A stretch of DNA of 8,284 nt, from NCBI GenBank assembly GCA_038046465.1, contig JBBSWB010000057.1, positions 1-8,284 on the forward strand, in the 5' to 3' direction. This DNA is from JBBSWB01 sp038046465. Lineage in GTDB: Archaea; Nanobdellota; Nanobdellia; Woesearchaeales; GW2011-AR9. Below the pieces are notes generated by a model that saw nothing but the letters and a program-made list of their open reading frames with translations, did no database searches and was not told where the DNA came from. The position numbers were made by a program, and so were the translations under genes. Shown piece by piece: positions 1 through 5,289 of the stretch. How positions within the stretch are numbered: the first letter of the stretch is position 1; every line of letters begins with the position of its first letter.

Positions 1-30
1 TGTTGGAAATGCAGGAGATACTCAAAAGTG

Positions 31-53
31 CTTCAGGTTACTGAAGTATTACT
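31..53 (+). promoter_or_regulatory. Dyad-symmetric upstream element, left copy
   Basis: The site reads CTTCAG, spacer GTTA, CTGAAG, then TATTACT. The two 6-bp arms form a perfect dyad. The same 23-bp element, with two differences that both fall in the spacer, occurs in opposite orientation at 8235-8257. In both places it ends exactly 13 bp before a TTTATAAAT box. That arrangement fits a binding site for a transcription regulator just upstream of the TFB/TBP site. A frame open from the left edge (ending at the TAA at 53-55) also runs through it, so a coding role as the tail of an upstream gene is possible. Confidence 0.6.
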
Positions 54-66
54 AAGAACCACAACT

Positions 67-75
67 TTTATAAAT
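67..75 (+). promoter_or_regulatory. TATA box of the rightward block
   Basis: TTTATAAAT is a good archaeal TATA box and is identical to the one at 8213-8221 on the other strand. A start about 25-27 nt downstream would put transcription initiation near 96-98, leaving a leader of roughly 110 nt before the ATG at 210, which is long for an archaeon. Weaker AT-rich candidates (around 134-142 and 173-186) lie closer to the gene, so this may not be the only promoter. No convincing small gene is visible in the leader. Confidence 0.55.
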
Positions 76-198
76 AAATTTTAGGTTTAGTAGAGAGAGA
101 TAATAAAATAGATATACGCCATTTTAGAAGGGACCTTATATTGATAAAACCCCATACATCTAAAAAATTTGATAACTAAATAAAAAGCACAATTTAAT

Positions 199-203
199 GA
201 GGA
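199..203 (+). promoter_or_regulatory. Shine-Dalgarno site for the B12 radical SAM gene
   Basis: GAGGA lies 6 nt before the ATG at 210. An in-frame TAA at 207-209 directly precedes that ATG, so the reading frame cannot extend upstream and the start is well fixed. Confidence 0.7.
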
Positions 204-209
204 ATATAA

Positions 210-1484
210 ATGTTAGAATCATTGAAAAATAAAAAGATTTTACTTATAGAACCCCCTTTTTACAATCTATTTGGGTATAGGAGATACCGCTATCCCCTAA
301 CACTTACATTAGTTGGTACTTATTTAGAAAAACAAGGTAATTCTGTAAAAATTTTGGATTGTGATCTTCCTAATGACAGCTGTAAGGAATATAGCCGTAA
401 TGAAGCACGGTTAAATTATCCTAGATATGAAGAAGAATTGAAGAACAAAAATAATCCTGTTTGGGAAAAAATTCGAAAAGTCCTTTTATCCGAAAAACCA
501 GATGTTGTTGGTCTGAGTTCGGTTACTGCAAAAATAGATTCTGCAAATTATGTTGCTAAACTTGTTAAAGAGACCCTCGGTCGAAACGTAATTGTAATGC
601 TGGGTGGCCCTCATGTAACAGGAATGCTAAAAACCGACAAGAATCACCATTTTGGAGAAAACTATGACTTTGTAGTTCCTTTCATACCGAATTTAGTGAC
701 TTTGAAGCCAAATAAAAGCTTATTGATGGATTTGGATTCTTATACACCTGAAGAAATTTCTACAATCATGACTAGTTCGGGCTGTCCAAACAAGTGCACC
801 TTTTGCTGCCATTCTTATGATAGAACGTTTCCTTTTAGAGATGAAAAAAACTTGTTAGAAGAATTAAATGAAACTAAAAATAAATTTGGTAGCGGTTTAT
901 TTATTTATATCATAGATGACTGTCTTTTTTCATTCTCCCAACATTTTTATAATGTAACAAACGCCCTCAAAAAAACTGGAATGAACTACTCTGCAGAGGC
1001 AAGATTAAAAGCATTGTCAAAAGAGAAATTACAGCACTTCATCGATACTGGTGGAAAAAAGCTATTTGTTGGTGTTGAAAGTGGTTCCCAAAGAGTTTTA
1101 GACAGAATAAATAAGAATATAACTGTAAATGAAATAATAGAAAGAACAAAATGGATTAATGACCTAAATATTCCTTGGTCAGCATTTTTTATAATTGGCT
1201 TTCCTTTTGAAACTATTGAGGACTTAAAAAAAACTAAAGAACTTATTCTGAAGATACAACCAACTTTTGCTTCATTAAACCAGTTTACCCCTTATCCCGG
1301 AACAGAATTATATAATGAGTTTTTTTTTAATAAAAAACTAAAATCTAAAGATCTCTTTCAATTAAGTGGAAAAATATCGTATGATGGTTTTAGCAAGGAA
1401 GAATTGGATTATATGGAAGAATTATTTAATTTTGTTGATAAATATAATGAAAGTAAAAAAAAGGAGTTATTAAGCAAAAAGTAA
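210..1484 (+). CDS. B12-binding-type radical SAM enzyme
   Basis: This 424-residue protein has the two-part layout of cobalamin-dependent radical SAM enzymes. Residues 8-140 look like a Rossmann-type B12-binding domain, with the usual 'ILLIEPP' opening and a GGPH segment at 132-135. Residues 185-370 form the radical SAM barrel. The cluster ligands C192, C196 and C199 fit CxxxCxxC, followed by family signatures GVESGSQ (288-294), FIIGFP (327-332) and TPYPGTELY (360-368). The family performs methylations, ring contractions and other radical reactions on lipids, cofactors and natural products; the substrate here is unknown. The stretch between the domains is short, and the acidic GEGE-like motif that often follows 'YDFVV' is absent (it reads PFIPN). 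The next gene follows after 13 nt, which suggests co-transcription and a role in the same glycan pathway. The start is fixed by an upstream in-frame stop and a Shine-Dalgarno site. Confidence 0.9.
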   Translation: MLESLKNKKILLIEPPFYNLFGYRRYRYPLTLTLVGTYLEKQGNSVKILDCDLPNDSCKEYSRNEARLNYPRYEEELKNKNNPVWEKIRKVLLSEKPDVVGLSSVTAKIDSANYVAKLVKETLGRNVIVMLGGPHVTGMLKTDKNHHFGENYDFVVPFIPNLVTLKPNKSLLMDLDSYTPEEISTIMTSSGCPNKCTFCCHSYDRTFPFRDEKNLLEELNETKNKFGSGLFIYIIDDCLFSFSQHFYNVTNALKKTGMNYSAEARLKALSKEKLQHFIDTGGKKLFVGVESGSQRVLDRINKNITVNEIIERTKWINDLNIPWSAFFIIGFPFETIEDLKKTKELILKIQPTFASLNQFTPYPGTELYNEFFFNKKLKSKDLFQLSGKISYDGFSKEELDYMEELFNFVDKYNESKKKELLSKK

Positions 1485-1497
1485 ATTAGAAATACTA

Positions 1498-2751
1498 ATG
1501 GAAAAAACAGAAACTAAATTTAACAAATTTGTAAGAAAAAACATTACAAATAGTTTGGTTCTTAGAATTATAGACCTTGGTCTTATTCCAATAGCAATCC
1601 CTTTATTAATAACAAGATATGTCTTTAAAATTAAATTTTTTAGGGTTTCTGGGGGCAGAATAGGTCCCCTAGCACTAAATAACGAGGTCTTTTTGAGAAA
1701 GTTACAGTTGGGAATAGAAAAAGAAAATAAGACAAGATATATCGGTATTGCTCATACTTCTGTGTGCAACAACCAACTGATTAAAATGCTTAAAAGAAAA
1801 ATGACTATTATTCAAATTCCTCAACCCAGATTTGTAAGAGCAATCACAAAAATTATGGCAAGTAAATCGATTCTAAGTAAGTGGGGTTTGTTTATAACGA
1901 CTCCTTTTGAGTTAAGATCTTTTCCACAATTTAATGAAACAAATCCAAGTTTATCATTTACTGATGCTGAAGAAGAAAAAGGAAAAGAATTGTTAAAAGA
2001 AATGGGCGTTAATAATAATTGGTTCATTTGCTTTCATGCTCGAGACCCGGTTTATGTTGGCCAGCATCTAAAAAGAGGAGATTCTCGATTTACATACCGG
2101 AATTGTAGCATCGAGAATTATACAAAGGCGGCCGAATACATAACAAAACAAGGCGGTTACGCTCTTAGAATGGGTGCAAAAGTAGAAACTAAACTTTCTG
2201 AGTTAGATAATCGAAAAATTATTGATTATGCTACTAAGCATAGAACTGAATTTGGAGATATTTATTTATCTGCAAGATGTAAATTCTTTTTGGGCGTCCA
2301 TACCGGGCTTGAATCCGTCTCCCAAATATTTAACACTCCCGGAGCTATGGCTAACCATACACCATTAACCCCCTTAACTCCCTTCTGTGACGTTCAGTAT
2401 TTTCCTCCCGGAAAGAAGGATCTTTTTATCCCTAAAAAAATATGGTCTATAAAGAAAAAAAGATTCCTTACTTTTAAAGAAATAATAGAATTTGAAATGA
2501 ATAAATTTTCATATGAAGCAGAGGATTATAAAAAAGAAGGGCTTGTTCCTGTTGAAAATACCTCCAAAGAAATTCTAGATTTGGCAATGGAAATGAATGA
2601 GCGTTTAGACGGGACGTGGAAAACTACCAAAGAGGACGAAGAATTACAGCATAAATTCAAATCCCTCTTTAAGCAAGGGCCTAAAGAATATCCTTTTTCA
2701 GTTCGGATTGGCGCTAAATTTCTTAGAGAAAACAAACATCTGCTTGATTAA
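1498..2751 (+). CDS. Putative glycosyltransferase, TIGR04372-like
   Basis: This 417-residue protein resembles the TIGR04372 family of putative glycosyltransferases found in surface-polysaccharide clusters. The matching signature is a central 'FICFHARD' segment (H180, R182, D183), then 'YRNCSIENY' (200-208), 'ALRMG' (222-226) and 'FLGVHTGLES' (264-273), a pattern recalling fucosyltransferase-like folds with a nucleotide-sugar-binding HxR. A hydrophobic stretch at about residues 26-39, followed by basic residues, may anchor the N-terminus to the cytoplasmic face of the membrane. The C-terminal 100 residues are charged and helical in character. The gene starts 13 nt after the B12 radical SAM gene with no clear Shine-Dalgarno site, so it probably depends on transcription, and perhaps translation, from upstream. 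It most likely transfers the sugar made by the neighbouring enzymes to a glycan or lipid acceptor. Donor and acceptor cannot be read from the sequence. The family assignment is from memory of its motifs. Confidence 0.75.
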   Translation: MEKTETKFNKFVRKNITNSLVLRIIDLGLIPIAIPLLITRYVFKIKFFRVSGGRIGPLALNNEVFLRKLQLGIEKENKTRYIGIAHTSVCNNQLIKMLKRKMTIIQIPQPRFVRAITKIMASKSILSKWGLFITTPFELRSFPQFNETNPSLSFTDAEEEKGKELLKEMGVNNNWFICFHARDPVYVGQHLKRGDSRFTYRNCSIENYTKAAEYITKQGGYALRMGAKVETKLSELDNRKIIDYATKHRTEFGDIYLSARCKFFLGVHTGLESVSQIFNTPGAMANHTPLTPLTPFCDVQYFPPGKKDLFIPKKIWSIKKKRFLTFKEIIEFEMNKFSYEAEDYKKEGLVPVENTSKEILDLAMEMNERLDGTWKTTKEDEELQHKFKSLFKQGPKEYPFSVRIGAKFLRENKHLLD

Positions 2752-2782
2752 AACATAAATTTACTTATTTTAAATAAATTTC

Positions 2783-2787
2783 TTTTT
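2783..2787 (+). terminator. Possible T-tract terminator
   Basis: A run of five T within a T-rich stretch lies 32 nt after the glycosyltransferase stop and just before the next TATA box. Archaeal RNA polymerase can stop at such oligo-T tracts without a hairpin. It may separate the first two genes from the transketolase pair, but termination could be partial. Confidence 0.3.
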
Positions 2788-2794
2788 ACATAAA

Positions 2795-2804
2795 TTATAT
2801 AAAT
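2795..2804 (+). promoter_or_regulatory. TATA box for the transketolase pair
   Basis: TTATATAAAT is a strong archaeal TATA box in the 98-nt gap before the ATG at 2850. Expected initiation is near 2823-2827, about 25 nt before that ATG. No copy of the CTTCAG/CTGAAG dyad lies upstream, so this promoter is probably not under the same control as those at the two window ends. Confidence 0.6.
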
Positions 2805-2849
2805 CTTCTCTTATTGGATTTTATAGACAAAATAAAGAAAAAGATACCA

Positions 2850-3590
2850 ATGGAATTTAATAATTTAGTTAATAAAGCTAAAAAAATAAGAACCGAAGTG
2901 TTAAAATTATCCCTTGACAAGCATGAAGCTCATTTAGGAGGTAGTTTTTCTATTGTTGAAATATTATTATCATTATATGATTGCATCTTAACAGAAAAAG
3001 ACAAATTTATTTTAAGTAAAGGGCATGCTTCTTTTCCTTATTTTTTAATGCTCAATGAGAAAGGTAAAAACCCAGCTATTTCAACACACCCAGAAATTGA
3101 TTTAATCAATGGGATTCATTGTACTACGGGGAGCCTAGGTCATGGTCTCCCGATAGGATTAGGAATGGCTATGGCACGTAAACTTAAAAGGAAAGAAGGA
3201 AATATTTATGTTTTAATGGGCGATGGAGAATGTCAAGAAGGAACTACTTGGGAAAGCCTGCTTATAGGAGCACACCATAAATTAAATAATCTTGTTGTTA
3301 TTGTAGATTATAACAAAATTCAAGCTTTGGGCCGCGTTGATGAAATATTGTCGCTAAATAATTTAGCAGACAAATTTAAAGCATTTAATTGGCATGTTAT
3401 AGAAATAAATGGACATTCCTTTCCGGAAATTATTTTAGCATTAAAAAATAAATCTTCGGAAAAGCCAACTGCAATTATAGCCCATACTATTAAAGGAAAA
3501 GGAGTAAGTTGTTTTGAAAATGAACCTAGATGGCATACCCGTTTACCCAATGAGGAAGAACTTAAAAAAGCATTAGAAGAATTAAAATGA
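2850..3590 (+). CDS. Transketolase N-terminal subunit (ThDP-binding half)
   Basis: This is the pyrophosphate-binding half of a split transketolase, 246 residues from the ATG used here, which is normal for this subunit. It carries the thiamine diphosphate signature GDG (124-126) followed by N155, the HxGGS segment (28-32), SKGH (57-60) and GSLGHG (94-99). The C-terminal 'RLPNEEEL' segment is also typical. Transketolases move a two-carbon ketol unit between a ketose and an aldose. The frame stays open to a TTG at 2814, which would add 12 residues, but the expected transcription start from the TATA box at 2795-2804 lies downstream of that TTG. The ATG at 2850 begins just before the usual first helix of the family, so it is preferred. 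The stop overlaps the next ATG in an ATGA, which indicates coupled translation of the two subunits. Paired split subunits are common in archaea; in a sugar cluster the pair may serve glycan synthesis rather than central metabolism. Confidence 0.9.
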   Translation: MEFNNLVNKAKKIRTEVLKLSLDKHEAHLGGSFSIVEILLSLYDCILTEKDKFILSKGHASFPYFLMLNEKGKNPAISTHPEIDLINGIHCTTGSLGHGLPIGLGMAMARKLKRKEGNIYVLMGDGECQEGTTWESLLIGAHHKLNNLVVIVDYNKIQALGRVDEILSLNNLADKFKAFNWHVIEINGHSFPEIILALKNKSSEKPTAIIAHTIKGKGVSCFENEPRWHTRLPNEEELKKALEELK

Positions 3591-4066
3591 GAAAAAAATT
3601 TGGAGAAGTAATTGTACAATTAGCTGAAAAAGACGATAATATCTTTTTAATTGTGGGCGACATTGGTTTCGGAGTTTTTGATAAGTTTAGACAAAAATTT
3701 CCTAACAGATTTATTAATATTGGGATTTGTGAACAAAGTATGATTGGTGTAGCAGCTGGAATGGCTTTAGAAGGAATAAAACCCTGGGTTTATACAATTA
3801 CTCCTTTTTTAATAGAAAGGCCATTTGAACAGATAAAATTAGATATTGACCAGCAAAAGGTTAATGTCAAGTTAGTAGGGTATGCAGATTACCCCCATCA
3901 AGGTCCCACCCATTCGGAACTCGACGCAAAGAGATTAATGGGCTTGCTTAAAAATACGATTTCTTATTTTCCCATAAATTCGGAAGAAACGCTGAGATTT
4001 GCTGAATCTGCATACAATTCGGATGGGCCTGTTTTTATAAGTCTAAAAAAAGATAAGTCGAAGTAA
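3587..4066 (+). CDS. Transketolase pyrimidine-binding subunit, short form
   Basis: This 159-residue protein is the partner of the preceding gene. It contains the pyrimidine-binding domain, with the activating glutamate E49 in 'GICEQ' (47-50), the GD motif at 24-25, and 'HQGPTH' (104-109), which lines the cofactor and substrate site. It ends right after 'GPVFISL' (147-153), where the pyrimidine domain normally ends. The usual C-terminal transketolase domain of roughly 120-140 residues is absent. The sequence after the stop is AT-rich and full of stops, so this is not a simple frameshift of a longer gene. The active site of this superfamily is built from the pyrophosphate and pyrimidine domains, so a two-subunit enzyme without the third domain could still be active. 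Its ATG overlaps the previous stop, and no separate Shine-Dalgarno site is evident. The substrate could be an unusual sugar; this is inference. Confidence 0.85.
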   Translation: MRKKFGEVIVQLAEKDDNIFLIVGDIGFGVFDKFRQKFPNRFINIGICEQSMIGVAAGMALEGIKPWVYTITPFLIERPFEQIKLDIDQQKVNVKLVGYADYPHQGPTHSELDAKRLMGLLKNTISYFPINSEETLRFAESAYNSDGPVFISLKKDKSK

Positions 4067-4140
4067 TTAATTTAATCTATTTTAAATATTAAAATAATAG
4101 TACGGGCCACTTACAATAACTGCTACTTAAATCAATAAAT

Positions 4141-4162
4141 AATAACCGCCTTAGGCGTTATT
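4141..4162. terminator. Hairpin between convergent blocks
   Basis: AATAACCGCC, loop TTA, then GGCGTTATT form a stem of 4 G/C pairs and 5 A/T pairs with one bulged C. It sits between the rightward stop at 4066 and the leftward stop at 4162-4164, touching the latter. It could act as a bidirectional terminator or 3'-end stabiliser. Flanking T runs are short, and archaea rely mainly on T tracts, so the role is uncertain. The rest of the gap (4067-4140) is AT-rich with no gene seen. Confidence 0.35.
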
Positions 4163-5247
4163 TATACGAAGTTAACATGTGGCGGAGGATTTTTTATTTT
4201 CCATAAAAAATCATTAATGGAATGGGTCCGACAATTAGCGTAGCAAAAACTATGGACATCTAATTTTTTAACTTTTTCTACTACTTCCCAATACCGGTCA
4301 CTTTCAATTATTTCTTTAAATGTTTGTTTAGTAAGATCTCCCATACGAAATTCTTCTTCGTGTATATTAAAAAACATTCCACACGGATAGACTTTACCAT
4401 CTCCGCTAGTGTAAAGTAAAAACGGAGTTCCCAAACATTGGTCATAATTTCGTTTACCTTCATTCTTAATATGCGGCCATTTAATAATCACATTATAATT
4501 ATCTGTGGTAACATCTTCTGCTTCCTTTAGAATGGTAGTAAAATCTTTATATTTCCCTAATTGATTGTAAAAACCTAACTTACTATCTTGAGTATCGCTG
4601 CATTGCTTAACTACAAAATAATCTACGCCCAATTCTTTACCTAATTTAGCTAAAGAAACAACTTCTTTAACATTATTAGGGGTAAGTACCATCTGTATCC
4701 CAATTGTTACCGGCAGATTTAATTCTTTTTTAGTTTTAACACAGAATTTAATGTTTTTAATTACATTAAAAAATAAAGGGCTCCCATGAATTTTTTGGTA
4801 AGCTTCATCAGATGCTGCACTTAAATTAAATCTTAACCAAACTAAATTCTTTAATGCGGTAATCCCTTTTTCACCATTATCAAACAAAGTTCCATTAGTA
4901 GCTAAAGCTATATCTACTCCTGCTTTTGTTCCTTCTACAATTGCATCATAAACATTGGGGTTTAAAAGAGGCTCAGCTTCACCAATTAAACCTATTGATC
5001 TTACCCCTACTTCTCCAGCACTCCTCATGTAACTTAATAAAGCATCCCGGGGAAAATATTTTGTTGAACCTTCTTTATATAAATTGCCTTGAATTGCCCC
5101 ATAACAATATTCGCATCTGATGTTGCATCCTTTACTTAATCCGGCATCTATATGTAAAGGAGCAATCTTTTTACCTTTCATCCAATCATTTATCCTATCT
5201 GGGTGCCAATAAAGTTTATGACCCCCCATATTATATAAATCTGCCAT
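4162..5247 (-). CDS. Radical SAM enzyme with auxiliary-cluster (twitch/SPASM-like) domain
   Basis: This 361-residue enzyme has the radical SAM ligands C41, C45 and C48 (CxxxCxxC), a GGE-like motif 'GEAEPLLNP' (89-97) for SAM binding, and 'ALATNGTLF' (114-122). Its C-terminal region has four further cysteines, C271, C289, C335 and C339, in the 'GDGKVYPCG ... FCYANC' arrangement of twitch/SPASM domains, which usually hold one or two extra [4Fe-4S] clusters. Such enzymes modify peptides or small molecules; in sugar clusters the substrate is more likely a carbohydrate. It is a clear paralogue of the C-terminal half of the neighbouring fusion protein: both share an N-terminal 'DRxxxWMxGxxIAP' motif (17-30 here) and the C-terminal tail 'HVNF' plus V or I. 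The start is supported by GAGGT 6 nt upstream. It lies 42 nt after the fusion gene and is probably co-transcribed. Confidence 0.9.
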   Translation of the reverse strand: MADLYNMGGHKLYWHPDRINDWMKGKKIAPLHIDAGLSKGCNIRCEYCYGAIQGNLYKEGSTKYFPRDALLSYMRSAGEVGVRSIGLIGEAEPLLNPNVYDAIVEGTKAGVDIALATNGTLFDNGEKGITALKNLVWLRFNLSAASDEAYQKIHGSPLFFNVIKNIKFCVKTKKELNLPVTIGIQMVLTPNNVKEVVSLAKLGKELGVDYFVVKQCSDTQDSKLGFYNQLGKYKDFTTILKEAEDVTTDNYNVIIKWPHIKNEGKRNYDQCLGTPFLLYTSGDGKVYPCGMFFNIHEEEFRMGDLTKQTFKEIIESDRYWEVVEKVKKLDVHSFCYANCRTHSINDFLWKIKNPPPHVNFV

Positions 5248-5253
5248 TGTTTT

Positions 5254-5258
5254 ACCTC
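5254..5258 (-). promoter_or_regulatory. Shine-Dalgarno site for the stand-alone radical SAM gene
   Basis: On the minus strand GAGGT lies 6 nt before the ATG at 5247, which supports that start over the internal Met at residue 7. This site means the last gene of the leftward block can be translated independently of the fusion gene. Confidence 0.7.
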
Positions 5259-5289
5259 AAGATGTTCTTTTTTTAAATGTGTATTTTAT

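Noticed and set aside
1821..2027. Minus-strand open frame of 68 codons
   Set aside because: It is antisense to the well-supported glycosyltransferase gene and has no recognisable motif, promoter or Shine-Dalgarno site.
2526..2735. Minus-strand open frame of 69 codons
   Set aside because: It is antisense to the end of the glycosyltransferase gene and shows no protein-family features.
3320..3619. Minus-strand open frame of 99 codons
   Set aside because: It is antisense across the junction of the two transketolase genes, whose conserved motifs account for the sequence.
4067..4140. Possible frameshifted remainder of the transketolase C-terminal domain
   Set aside because: The stretch is AT-rich with stops in all plus-strand frames and no family motif, so the short subunit looks genuine.
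4926..5120. Plus-strand open frame of 64 codons rich in Leu and His
   Set aside because: It is antisense to the radical SAM motifs of the 4162-5247 gene; its composition reflects the complementary codons.
5231..5240. TTATATAAAT on the plus strand, identical to the transketolase TATA box
   Set aside because: It lies inside the N-terminal codons of the leftward radical SAM gene and would drive only antisense RNA; it is probably chance in AT-rich DNA.
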